Shown here one piece after another: positions 44,077 through 53,042 of a stretch of DNA of 64,000 bases (position 1 is the first letter of the stretch; each line of letters opens with the position of its first letter). The DNA is from MWEH01 sp035409945 (GTDB lineage: Bacteria > Bacillota > Clostridia > Christensenellales > DTU072), in the NCBI GenBank assembly GCA_035409945.1, contig DAONQC010000001.1, positions 124,001-188,000 on the forward strand, in the 5' to 3' direction. The translations under genes were made by a program, and so were the position numbers. Below the pieces are notes generated by a model. It made no database searches, was not told the origin of the DNA, and was given only the letters and a program-made list of their open reading frames with translations.

Positions 44077-45879
44077 TTACTTAGAATTATTATTTTTATC
44101 GAACAATTCGTCTAACTGTTTCTGATCTACAAAACTAGGAGCGCTAGACATCAAACATTGTGCACTTTGATTTTTAGGGAATGCTATGGTTTCTTTGATA
44201 TTATCAGTTCCAGACAATAACATAATCAGCCTGTCTAAACCTAAAGCTAGTCCTCCATGTGGCGGAACTCCATAACTAAAAGCTTCAATGAAGAATCCGA
44301 ATCTATCTACGATATCCTTCTCCGTCAACCCTATTAAATCAAACATTTTTTTCTGAAGTTCACGAGAATGAATTCTTATTGAACCGCCTCCAGCTTCTTG
44401 CCCATTAATTACTAAATCATACGCTTTAGCACGAACTGCTAAAGGGTTAGTATCGAGGAATTCAATATCTTCGTTCATCGGGCTGGTAAATGGATGATGC
44501 ATAGCCACTAATCTATTTTCATTTTCATCGTATTCGTAAAGCGGGAATTCCGTCACCCATAAAATATCAAATGATTTTTCATCCACTAATCCTAATTTTT
44601 TTCCTGCATATAGTCTACAAGCACCAAGCGCATCAAAAACCACTTTGTTTTTGTCAGATACAATAACAATAAGATCTCCTTCTTTAGCACAAGTTATTTC
44701 TGTGATTGCGGAAATGATGGTAGTATCTAGGTATTTTAATAATGATGAAGATATCTCATTATCATCTTTATATGCTATGGTAAAAACCCCTTTAGCACCA
44801 TATTCTCTTGCAATATCAGAATATTTATCAATTTCCTTACGCGTAATATTTGCCTGCCCTTTTACATTGATTGCTCTGATACTGTAATTATCCTGCTTAG
44901 CTTGCTGAAATGCGGTAAAGTCAACTTGATTAAGTATTTGTGTTAAATCCTTAAGTTCAATTCCAAATCTAGTGTCAGGCTTGTCGCTACCAAAGCGTTC
45001 CATAGCTTCCTGATAACGAATCCTTCTAAATTTATCGGGAAACTCCATTCCAATAGTTTCTTTAAAAATTTCTTTTACAAGACCTTCTGTAATTTGAAGG
45101 ATATCCTCAACATTATCAACATAACTCATTTCCAAATCTATTTGGGTAAATTCAGGCTGACGATTAGCTCGCAAATCTTCATCTCTAAAGCACTTTGCTA
45201 CTTGATAATATCTATCTAAACCAGAAATCATGAGTAATTGTTTATATATTTGAGGCGATTGAGGTAATGCATAATACGTACCTTTATTGACCCTGCTTGG
45301 CACAAGATAATCACGTGCCCCTTCAGGCGTAGACTTTCCTAGAAACGGCGTTTCAATATTTATAAAACCCATTTTATCCATATATTTGTGGGTGGTTAAT
45401 GTAACCTTATGCCTTAAGAATAGATTTTTCTGAAGCGATTCTCTTCTTAAATCTAAGTATCTATACTTTAGTCTCAATGTTTCATTTGCACTTACATCCC
45501 CTATGTTGAAAGGCGGGGTGTCAGCTTCTGACAGAATTTTAAGTTCATTTACGACAACTTCAATGTCTCCGGTAGGCATATTTTTATTTATATTCTTCTC
45601 TGTTCTATTTGTCACAACGCCTTTTGCTAAGATGACATACTCGTTTCTTATTTTTAGCGCCTTCTCAAACGCTTCTATGTGTGAATCACTGTAAAAGGCT
45701 AATTGCAAAACACCAGTTCTGTCTCTTAGGTCAATAAATAATATCTTCCCAAGATTTCTATACTTAGCAACAAATCCCATGACCACAACTTCCTTGCCAC
45801 TATCATTTGAGGTAAATTCTCCACACATTTTAGTTCTTTTAAAATTTGCAATATTTTCTTCCATTGCTTTACTCTCCAT
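44077..45879 (-). CDS. aspS: Aspartyl-tRNA synthetase (bacterial type)
   Basis: Class II aminoacyl-tRNA synthetase. The 600-residue product is the bacterial form with an OB-fold anticodon-binding domain (about residues 1-120), a GAD insertion (about 290-410), and the class II core with motif 2 in CFRDEDLRANRQPEFTQID (around residue 215) and motif 3 in GLALGLDRLIMLL near 545. The first ATG (45879) is kept; the ATG five codons later has GGAG at a better spacing and could be the real start. hisS-aspS is a conserved pair. In organisms without AsnRS/GatCAB separation it may also charge tRNA-Asn, which cannot be judged here. Confidence 0.96.
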   Translation of the reverse strand: MESKAMEENIANFKRTKMCGEFTSNDSGKEVVVMGFVAKYRNLGKILFIDLRDRTGVLQLAFYSDSHIEAFEKALKIRNEYVILAKGVVTNRTEKNINKNMPTGDIEVVVNELKILSEADTPPFNIGDVSANETLRLKYRYLDLRRESLQKNLFLRHKVTLTTHKYMDKMGFINIETPFLGKSTPEGARDYLVPSRVNKGTYYALPQSPQIYKQLLMISGLDRYYQVAKCFRDEDLRANRQPEFTQIDLEMSYVDNVEDILQITEGLVKEIFKETIGMEFPDKFRRIRYQEAMERFGSDKPDTRFGIELKDLTQILNQVDFTAFQQAKQDNYSIRAINVKGQANITRKEIDKYSDIAREYGAKGVFTIAYKDDNEISSSLLKYLDTTIISAITEITCAKEGDLIVIVSDKNKVVFDALGACRLYAGKKLGLVDEKSFDILWVTEFPLYEYDENENRLVAMHHPFTSPMNEDIEFLDTNPLAVRAKAYDLVINGQEAGGGSIRIHSRELQKKMFDLIGLTEKDIVDRFGFFIEAFSYGVPPHGGLALGLDRLIMLLSGTDNIKETIAFPKNQSAQCLMSSAPSFVDQKQLDELFDKNNNSK

Positions 45880-45945
45880 AACAATCTTTATCTACACTGC
45901 CCATATAAGGTTGTAGAATCGTGTATTTATTTTTAGTTTAATATA

Positions 45946-47205
45946 CTAAGCTAAGTTATTTTTTATAAAACTTACTAGTTCTTCTTTTTTTATCGACAAT
46001 TCTTCGCCTGTTTCGAAATTTTTGAGTGAAACCGTACTGGATTTGATTTCATTTTCTCCAATAACTAAAACGAATTTAAAACCTTTTTTATTAGCATATT
46101 TTAATTGAGCTTTTAAGCTTCGCCCTACAATATCAATTTCGCAAGCTATGCCTGCATTTCTTAAACTATTCGCAATTTCTAAAGCTTGTTCATAGCAATT
46201 TTGATTGTAAGGTGCTGTATAAACGATAGGTTTTGTGTCGTCTATAAATTCATAACCATTTGCCTCTAGTAAGAGTAGCAATCTTTCAATTCCCATTCCA
46301 AAGCCAACTGCTGGAGTGCTACTACCTCCTACTTCAGTAATTAGATTGTTATATCTACCCCCTCCACAGACTGTACCTTGAGAGCCTATTACTCGTGAGA
46401 CGAACTCAAACACTGTACCCGTATAATAATCTAAACCGCGTACTAAATACGGATCTATCACATACTCTATGTTGGAAACATTTAATAAATCAATCAATAA
46501 GCTGTGGTGATTTAAACAATTTGGGCATAAATGGTCGGTGATTTTAGGGGCTTGCGCCTTAACTGCTTCGCAAGTATCTATTTTACAATCAAGCACTCTT
46601 AACGGATTTTTGTAAAGTCTTTCATTACATGTCTGACATAACTTATCAGTATGTTCTTTAAGATATTCTGTCAAAAGTGTATTATAATTTTTCCTACAAA
46701 CCGGGCAGCCTATATTATTGATCTTTAAATAAACTGAACTGACATCGAGCTGTTTAAAAACTTCTCTTGCTAATAGAATGACCTCTAAATCAGCATAGGG
46801 AGATTCACTACCAAAGAGTTCAACTCCAAACTGATGGTGTTCTCTCAATCTACCAGCTTGTGGTGTTTCATATCTAAAGACCGGTGTTATATAGTACATT
46901 TTTAAAGGTTGCGTAGTTGAAGATAGTCCATTTTCCACAAAGGCTCTAGCAACGCCTGCAGTACCTTCTGGCTTTAGGGTAATACTCCTATCACCTTTGT
47001 CTAAAAATGTATACATCTCTTTACTAACAATATCCGTCGTTTCGCCGACTCCACGCAAAAACAACTCTGTACTTTCAAATGTTGGGGTCCTTATTTCTTG
47101 GAAACCAAACATATTTCCTATTTTCCTAACTATATCCTCAACTTTTTGCCACTTATATGATTCAGTGGGCAGTACGTCTTTTGTTCCCCTTGGTATTCTT
47201 ATCAT
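45946..47205 (-). CDS. hisS: Histidyl-tRNA synthetase
   Basis: Class II synthetase that charges tRNA-His. The 419-residue protein begins RIPRGTKDVLPTES, has motif 2 in LKPEGTAGVARAF near residue 80, FRYETPQAGRLREHHQFG near 113, and the histidine-specific YDLRGLDYYTGTVFEF-like RGLDYYTGTVFEF near 260, then the C-terminal anticodon domain. A GAGG precedes the ATG at 47205. It is 66 bp upstream of aspS and 85 bp downstream of hslU. No T-box leader is visible in the short intergenic gap. Confidence 0.96.
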   Translation of the reverse strand: MIRIPRGTKDVLPTESYKWQKVEDIVRKIGNMFGFQEIRTPTFESTELFLRGVGETTDIVSKEMYTFLDKGDRSITLKPEGTAGVARAFVENGLSSTTQPLKMYYITPVFRYETPQAGRLREHHQFGVELFGSESPYADLEVILLAREVFKQLDVSSVYLKINNIGCPVCRKNYNTLLTEYLKEHTDKLCQTCNERLYKNPLRVLDCKIDTCEAVKAQAPKITDHLCPNCLNHHSLLIDLLNVSNIEYVIDPYLVRGLDYYTGTVFEFVSRVIGSQGTVCGGGRYNNLITEVGGSSTPAVGFGMGIERLLLLLEANGYEFIDDTKPIVYTAPYNQNCYEQALEIANSLRNAGIACEIDIVGRSLKAQLKYANKKGFKFVLVIGENEIKSSTVSLKNFETGEELSIKKEELVSFIKNNLA

Positions 47206-47290
47206 TTTTTCCTCAGTTATAAATAAGTATTGTTATTTGTTTTTTAAATTACAACAGTTAACGATTAATTATTGCATCCATACGTTTCTA

Positions 47291-48628
47291 TTACAAAATA
47301 TATTTCTTTAAGTTCTTCATATTAAATGTTTTTGACATATGCTCATCTACATATTTTTTATCAATTGTAACCGTCTGCATTGGCATTTCAGGTGATGCAT
47401 TATAACTTAAATCATCGAGTAAATTCTCTAATACAGTGTGTAATCTCCTAGCGCCAATATTTTCTGTGTTTTCATTTTCTAAAAATGCTGCCTTCGCAAT
47501 TTGTCTAATAGCTTCATCTGTGAATTTTAAATCCACATTATCAACTTTCAGTAACGCTGCATATTGCATAATGATGGCATTATCCGGCTCTTTCAATATT
47601 TTTACAAAATCTTCCTCTGTTAAACTTTGTAGTTCAACTTGTACTGGAAATCGTCCTTGTAATTCGGGTATTAAATCATTTACTTTAGCCATATGGAAAG
47701 CACCAGCTGCTATAAATAAAATAAAATCAGTTTTTATGCTCCCATACTTCGTGTTGACAGTGCAACCTTCAACAATAGGCAATATATCTCTTTGGACCCC
47801 CTCCCTTGAAACATCTGGACCATGCGAAGTGCCCTTAGAAACTATTTTATCTATTTCGTCTATAAAAACAATGCCTTCTTGTTCAGCTCTTTGTAGTCCT
47901 AGACTATTAATGAGTTCATCATCAATTAATTTATTTGCCTCTTCGTTAATAAAAAACCTGTATGCGTCTGCGACAGAAATCTTTTTACGTTTCGTTTTTT
48001 TAGGCATAAAACTATTCATTATATCTCCGAGGTTACCCACCTCTCCACCGATTGCGCCCAATTGTATTTGTTTGGGAGCAACTGGCATTTCCATTTCTAC
48101 ATTTATACCGTCTAATTTACCGTCACGAAGATCTTGAGCCAATTGTTCTCTAATCAGCGGGTCTGAAAGCATTTCTTCGCCTTCTTTTAAAGCATCTTTT
48201 AGCGTTTTTTTCCTAACAGGGAAAAGTGCATCTACTATTTTCTTCTCCGCGATTTCTTTAGCTAAAGGTTCTACTTCCGCTATTTTCTCCTCCTTTACTA
48301 ACCTGATAGATGCTTCAACTAAATCTCTAATCATTGATTCGACGTCTCTTCCAACATAACCAACTTCTGTAAATTTTGTAGCCTCGACTTTAACAAAAGG
48401 GGCTTTCACTAGCCTTGCCAGCCGTCTAGCAATTTCTGTTTTACCAACGCCAGTCGGTCCTTTCATAATAATATTTTTGGGAGTTATTTCATCTCTTACC
48501 TCTTCTGGAAGTTGAGAACGTCTATACCTATTTCTTAAAGCCACTGCTACGGATTTTTTTGCAGCATCTTGTCCAATTATATATCTATCTAGCTCCTTAA
48601 CTATTTGTGGGGGTGTAAGTTGTTCCAT
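47291..48628 (-). CDS. hslU: ATP-dependent protease ATPase subunit HslU (ClpY)
   Basis: HslU is the AAA+ unfoldase partner of HslV. The 445-residue protein has the Walker A GPTGVGKTEIARRLA near residue 54, a central I domain, Walker B FIDEIDKIV near 255, and the C-terminal sensor 2 region with a terminal extension that inserts into HslV pockets. The gene lies 89 bp after hslV, standard hslVU order. In B. subtilis codY follows hslU; here it is hisS. Confidence 0.96.
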   Translation of the reverse strand: MEQLTPPQIVKELDRYIIGQDAAKKSVAVALRNRYRRSQLPEEVRDEITPKNIIMKGPTGVGKTEIARRLARLVKAPFVKVEATKFTEVGYVGRDVESMIRDLVEASIRLVKEEKIAEVEPLAKEIAEKKIVDALFPVRKKTLKDALKEGEEMLSDPLIREQLAQDLRDGKLDGINVEMEMPVAPKQIQLGAIGGEVGNLGDIMNSFMPKKTKRKKISVADAYRFFINEEANKLIDDELINSLGLQRAEQEGIVFIDEIDKIVSKGTSHGPDVSREGVQRDILPIVEGCTVNTKYGSIKTDFILFIAAGAFHMAKVNDLIPELQGRFPVQVELQSLTEEDFVKILKEPDNAIIMQYAALLKVDNVDLKFTDEAIRQIAKAAFLENENTENIGARRLHTVLENLLDDLSYNASPEMPMQTVTIDKKYVDEHMSKTFNMKNLKKYIL

Positions 48629-48716
48629 TTTCCTACTCCTTATTTACTATTGTCCTAATTTTTACTACTTATGATATTTATCAAAACGATATGCACCAGT
48701 TTAAAATATAGTATTA

Positions 48717-49250
48717 TTAAACTAACTCAATTGTAAGATTACTGTTAGTATAGACACATATATCACTAGCAATCTTCATCGCATTAACTACAATTTCCTC
48801 AGCTGACATATCAGTATGTTCATACAGTGCTCTTGCTGCTGACAGAGCGTAACTGCCACCGCTACCGATTGCACAAACACCAGTTTCTGGTTCAATTACC
48901 TCACCTGTTCCGCTAATAACTAAAAGATTATCTTTATCGGCGGCAATAAGCATAGCATCAAGTCTTCGTGCGTTATCCTTTCGCCAAAGGTCTGCTAATT
49001 CAACTGCTGCTCTTACTAAATTTCCACTGTATTTTTGCAACATTTCTTCAAACTTTTCACTTAAAGCAAAAGCATCACTAACAGTTCCCGCAAATCCAAT
49101 TACTACTTTGTTAGAAAATATCCTTTGGACTTTTTTGGCATTTCCTTTAAAAACAATCCTTTCGCCCATAGTTACTTGCCCATCTCCAGCAATAGCCGTC
49201 ACACCATCTTTTTTAACGGCGCATATTGTTGTTCCTTGAAAATCACTCAT
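48717..49250 (-). CDS. hslV: ATP-dependent protease peptidase subunit HslV (ClpQ)
   Basis: HslV forms the double-ring proteolytic core partner of HslU. The 177-residue product has AIAGDGQVTMG near residue 18, GFAGTVSDAF near 52, and SGTGEVIEPETGVCAIGSGGSYAL near residue 111 (two parts). In E. coli the chain begins M-TTI and the Thr is the nucleophile; here the start is MSDFQGTTI, five extra residues before TT. The position resembles B. subtilis ClpQ (MSSFHATTI), reported to use its N-terminal Ser. Either Ser2 or, after cleavage at Gly, Thr7 could be the nucleophile. TGAGGTAAAAA precedes the ATG. Confidence 0.95.
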   Translation of the reverse strand: MSDFQGTTICAVKKDGVTAIAGDGQVTMGERIVFKGNAKKVQRIFSNKVVIGFAGTVSDAFALSEKFEEMLQKYSGNLVRAAVELADLWRKDNARRLDAMLIAADKDNLLVISGTGEVIEPETGVCAIGSGGSYALSAARALYEHTDMSAEEIVVNAMKIASDICVYTNSNLTIELV

Positions 49251-49352
49251 TTTTTACCTCACTTTATTTAATCAAGTGTTTTTATGAATATAAATATATT
49301 CCTACGTTTTAATCGACATGATAGAAAGTAATTCTTTTTTATTATGTATTAT

Positions 49353-49361
49353 ATTATAACA
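49353..49361 (-). promoter_or_regulatory. hslV extended -10 promoter
   Basis: On the minus strand TG-T-TATAAT (49353-49361) forms an extended -10. The best -35 match (TTAAAC, 18 bp upstream) is poor. The -10 is about 100 nt upstream of the hslV ATG and directly adjoins the first of three repeats at 49364. Confidence 0.5.
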
Positions 49362-49363
49362 CC

Positions 49364-49550
49364 GTTATATGATTTTGTTTAACATATTAATGAATTTAAA
49401 TGTTGCTTACTATCGCGTTTCTTTTGTTCATATATCTTCGTTTAGCATACTCACGAATTTAAGTATCATTTACTATCTATTTTTATGTCGTTCATAAACA
49501 TTTGTTTAACGTATCAGTTAATTTAAATACTATTTGATACAATTATTTCT
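49364..49550. repeat. Three degenerate tandem repeats of about 63 bp
   Basis: Three copies begin near 49364, 49426 and 49490, each starting GTT-A-T-like and then containing a core of about 37 bp (49377, 49440, 49504) of the form GTTTAACATA, about 5 variable bases, GAATTTAAAT and a TTACTAT end. The core of copy 2 matches copy 1 at about 28 of 37 positions and copy 3 matches copy 1 at about 26 of 37. The periods of 63 and 64 bp equal six helical turns. They lie upstream of the hslV promoter, in the 353-bp hslV-trmFO gap. The rest of the gap (49251-49352, 49551-49603) shows only the leader and AT-rich sequence, with no ORF. Confidence 0.75.
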
Positions 49551-49603
49551 ATAGTGTACTAATGATGATATACAAAATTATTTAGTAATTAACCAATAAC
49601 TTC

Positions 49604-50893
49604 TTATTTGAATGATGTCGAAATAATGTTATTAATTTCTCTTGCAGAATTTTCCATAGCTATTTCTTTTCGTGTTTTTTTGTTTATATTTTCTAATCCT
49701 TCTAACAAACCAATATTTGCGCCCATAGGTCTAAATTGTCCGGGTTCATTAGCTATATAATTAGCTAGACCTCCAATCATAGTCTTTGGTGAAAATATTA
49801 ACAAATCTAAATTGTTAACCAACCTAGCCATATTAATTCCAGCGAGAAGGCCCATAGAAGTACTCTCCATATAGCCCTCAACTCCTACAATTTGACCTGC
49901 AAAAAATATCGTAGATGCATTTTTCAGTTTGAGGGTTGCATCTAGAATCCTTGGACTATCTACGTATATGTTTTTATGCATAGAACCTAGTCTAACAAAT
50001 TCTGCATCTGTAAGTGCAGGTATTAGCCTAAAAATTCGTTCCTGTTCTTTATATTTCAAATTAGTTTGAAACCCAACCATATTATACATTTCAGAAAGAA
50101 TATTTTCCTTTCTTAATTGTACAACCGCATAATATTTTCTCCCTTCATTATCAATCAACCCAACCGGACGTAAAGGACCATATCGCATTGTGTCTTCTCC
50201 ACGCCTTGCAAGTTCTTCTATTGGGATACACCCTTCAAAAATATCTTTTGACTCAAACTCGCGTAAAATAACTTTTTCACCAGCTATTAACTCTTTACGA
50301 AAATTAGTATATTCTTCTTTTGTCATTCCACAGTTTAAATAATCTGCATCGCCTTTGCCATACCTGGTTGCATAAAATGCTTTATCCATATTAATGGAAT
50401 CAGCTTCAATTATTGGTGAAATAGCATCATAAAAATTTAAAAACTTACTACCAGTCGTTTTCTTAATTGCTTCACATATTTTTGGACTACTTAATGGACC
50501 TGTGGCAATAATTGAATAATCATCAATTTGCGTAACTTCTTCCCTGATCAATTGAAAATTTGTAAATGAATTTAATGTTTTTTCTATTTCTTTAGAAAAC
50601 AGTTCCCTATCTACAGATAATGCTGAACCTGATGGAACTTTGGTGGCGTTAGCTACTTTTAAAATTAATGAATCTAACTCAGCTAATTCGCATTTAAGAA
50701 TGCCTTGTGGGGTGTTAGGTGCTATACTTTTAAAACTATTACTACACACTAATTCAGCTAAGTTAGATGTCTTATGAGCACCAGTGGAAATATTGGGTCT
50801 CATTTCATAAAGAGAAGTGCTTATCCCTCTTTTTAATAATTGATAACACGCCTCACAGCCTGCGAGTCCACCACCAATTACCTTAACTCTCAT
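49604..50893 (-). CDS. trmFO: Methylenetetrahydrofolate-tRNA-(uracil-54) methyltransferase TrmFO
   Basis: Flavoenzyme that makes 5-methyluridine-54 in tRNA using methylene-tetrahydrofolate. The 429-residue product has the FAD-binding GGGLAGCEACYQLLKRG near residue 7, LYEMRP near 28, and the two catalytic cysteines in VCSNSFKS (near residue 50) and GCIPIEELARRGEDT (near 224), plus STSMGLLAGIN at the C-terminus. Its start overlaps the topA stop by 11 bases, so the two are coupled. The B. subtilis order is topA-trmFO-xerC-hslV; here xerC is absent. Confidence 0.97.
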   Translation of the reverse strand: MRVKVIGGGLAGCEACYQLLKRGISTSLYEMRPNISTGAHKTSNLAELVCSNSFKSIAPNTPQGILKCELAELDSLILKVANATKVPSGSALSVDRELFSKEIEKTLNSFTNFQLIREEVTQIDDYSIIATGPLSSPKICEAIKKTTGSKFLNFYDAISPIIEADSINMDKAFYATRYGKGDADYLNCGMTKEEYTNFRKELIAGEKVILREFESKDIFEGCIPIEELARRGEDTMRYGPLRPVGLIDNEGRKYYAVVQLRKENILSEMYNMVGFQTNLKYKEQERIFRLIPALTDAEFVRLGSMHKNIYVDSPRILDATLKLKNASTIFFAGQIVGVEGYMESTSMGLLAGINMARLVNNLDLLIFSPKTMIGGLANYIANEPGQFRPMGANIGLLEGLENINKKTRKEIAMENSAREINNIISTSFK

Positions 50894-52988
50894 CCGAACC
50901 TGACCCTTCCGCAGGTATTACTATGTGTCCGCATAACCTATCAGCACAAACATATTGGGTTTTCCCCTTTGACTTGCTTATTTTCATCGGGCTTGAACAC
51001 TTAGGGCAAAGAATTGGAGCTGGTATGTCCCAGGACATAAACTTACACTCTCTTTTGACACACGCATAAAATAATTTGCCTTTTTTAGTGCGCCTTTTCA
51101 CAACATCATTACCACATACTGGGCACACAGCAACCTTTTCGTTAATGCTCTTCACGTTTCTACAAGAAGGATAATTAGGACAAGCTAAAAACTTGCCATA
51201 TCTACCTTCTTTTACGATCATATTCGCACCGCATTTTTCACAAATTTCTGTAGATACTTCTTGGGGTAATTCTACCCTTTGGGAGTTTTTCTTTGCATTA
51301 TTCACATCTTTTTCAAATTTTGGATAAAAATTAGAAATAATGTTTTTCCATTCTTTTCCTTTCTCAATAGTGTCTAGAGCGTCTTCCATGGTAGCGGTAA
51401 ATTTTAAATCAACAATGTCAGGAAAATAATTCTCCATATATTCTGTTACTTTTTCCCCTAATAGAGAGGGAATTAAAACTTTCTTTTCCCTATTGACATA
51501 GTCCCTCTTTAACAAGACAGATATTACTGAAGCATAAGTTGAAGGTCGGCCTATTCCATTTTCTTCCATGGCTTTTATAAGCGATGCTTCTGTGTACCTT
51601 GAAGGAGGTTTTGTGAATTTTTGTATTCCTTTTATGTCTTCAGCGTAGAGTTTTTCTCCTTTAGTAAAATCAGGAAGATTTGCTTCAGGTTTATCCTCAT
51701 CTTCATCACTAAATTGTTGACTATCATATACAATGGTATATCCTTTTTCAATCATTTTTTTACCTTGAACTGCAAATATGTATCTGTCTGATTGATGCGT
51801 TGCCTCTATTTCAAGATTAGTGACTTCATAAGTGGCTGGGGCCATCTGACTTGCTAAATATCTCTCATATATCAGTTTGTATAACTTGTATTGATTAGTT
51901 TTGATTAATCCCTTTAGCGATGCTGGGGTTCGATTTAAATCTACTGGTCTAATTGCCTCATGTGCATCTTGAGCGCTCTTTTTACTAGAATATACATTTG
52001 GTTTACCTGGAATAAATTCTTGACCATAGTTTGCTTTTATGTATTCTAATGTTTTATCTTGCATCTCTTTTGAAACTCTAACACTATCAGTCCTTATGTA
52101 TGTAACTAACGCAATATGGCCTTCACCTTCTGCTTCAACACCCTCGTAAAGTTGCTGCGCTATTTGCATAACTATAGGCGATGAATATCCTAGTTTAATC
52201 GAAGCATCTTGTTGCAAAGTACTCGTTGTATACGGAGGAAAAGCTCTAACAACTTGTTTCGATTTTTTAATATTCGAAATATTCCAGTTTGATTGTTTTA
52301 GATTGTTAATTATTGCATTAGCCTCGGTTTCATTTGCGATAGCAATTTTTTCGCCATTACATTCCACCGCGGTAGCTTTAATTTTGTTTTCTGACGCATT
52401 TTTTAATATCGCTATTATATTCCAATACTCTCTAGGAACAAATGCTTTAATCTCTTTTTCTCTATCAACAATCATCTTTAATGCTGCTGATTGCACTCTT
52501 CCTCCCGAAAGTCCTGTTTTTATCTTACTTGATAAAATAGGACTTACTTTATAACCAACAAGTCTATCAATTACTCTTCTTGCTTGTTGTGCGTCTACTA
52601 AATTTTGATTAATTTCCCTAGGATTATTGATGGCGTTTTTTATAGCATTATAAGTAATTTCATGAAATTCAATTCTGTTTTTTCTATTTTCTATATCTAA
52701 AGCTTTAGCAATATGCCAACTAATCGCTTCCCCTTCTCTATCAGGGTCAGTCGCTAAATACACCTTGTCGCTCGACTTCACGGCATTTATTAAATCGTTT
52801 ATTATTTTACGCTTTTTCGAATCCGTAATTACATATTGTGGCTCATAGTTATTATCTATGTCTATTCCTAACGACCTTTTAGGAAGATCATAAATGTGCC
52901 CAACTGTTGCCATTACTTTATAGTTATTACCTAAATATTTTTGAATTGTTTTTGATTTTGACGGTGATTCTACTATTACTAAATTCAT
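50883..52988 (-). CDS. topA: DNA topoisomerase I
   Basis: Type IA topoisomerase that relaxes negative supercoils. The 701-residue protein has a TOPRIM domain (LVIVESPSKSKTIQKYLG at the start, ATDPDREGEAISWHI near residue 82), the active-site tyrosine in LVTYIRTDSVRVS near residue 293, and three C-terminal zinc ribbons: CEKC/CPNYPSC, CPVC/CVKREC and CPKC/CADRLC (about 570-690). GTGGAG precedes the ATG. It sits downstream of the membrane protein at 53043 across a hairpin. Confidence 0.97.
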   Translation of the reverse strand: MNLVIVESPSKSKTIQKYLGNNYKVMATVGHIYDLPKRSLGIDIDNNYEPQYVITDSKKRKIINDLINAVKSSDKVYLATDPDREGEAISWHIAKALDIENRKNRIEFHEITYNAIKNAINNPREINQNLVDAQQARRVIDRLVGYKVSPILSSKIKTGLSGGRVQSAALKMIVDREKEIKAFVPREYWNIIAILKNASENKIKATAVECNGEKIAIANETEANAIINNLKQSNWNISNIKKSKQVVRAFPPYTTSTLQQDASIKLGYSSPIVMQIAQQLYEGVEAEGEGHIALVTYIRTDSVRVSKEMQDKTLEYIKANYGQEFIPGKPNVYSSKKSAQDAHEAIRPVDLNRTPASLKGLIKTNQYKLYKLIYERYLASQMAPATYEVTNLEIEATHQSDRYIFAVQGKKMIEKGYTIVYDSQQFSDEDEDKPEANLPDFTKGEKLYAEDIKGIQKFTKPPSRYTEASLIKAMEENGIGRPSTYASVISVLLKRDYVNREKKVLIPSLLGEKVTEYMENYFPDIVDLKFTATMEDALDTIEKGKEWKNIISNFYPKFEKDVNNAKKNSQRVELPQEVSTEICEKCGANMIVKEGRYGKFLACPNYPSCRNVKSINEKVAVCPVCGNDVVKRRTKKGKLFYACVKRECKFMSWDIPAPILCPKCSSPMKISKSKGKTQYVCADRLCGHIVIPAEGSGSDES

Positions 52989-53010
52989 TATTTCTCCACT
53001 TGCTTATTGT

Positions 53011-53034
53011 AAACAGAGCCCATAACAGGCTCTG
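53011..53034 (-). terminator. Hairpin between 53043 gene and topA
   Basis: A 7-bp perfect stem, CAGAGCC with GGCTCTG (53014-53034), encloses a 7-nt loop. Read on the minus strand it is followed by only TTT before ACAAT, so it is a weak terminator or attenuator between the two genes. Confidence 0.55.
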
Positions 53035-53042
53035 CAATTATA

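Noticed and set aside
47206..47290. T-box leader for hisS/aspS
   Set aside because: The gap is only 85 bp and lacks T-box elements such as the specifier loop and the antiterminator bulge sequence.
47436..48137. Plus-strand open frame of 233 codons
   Set aside because: Antisense shadow of hslU.
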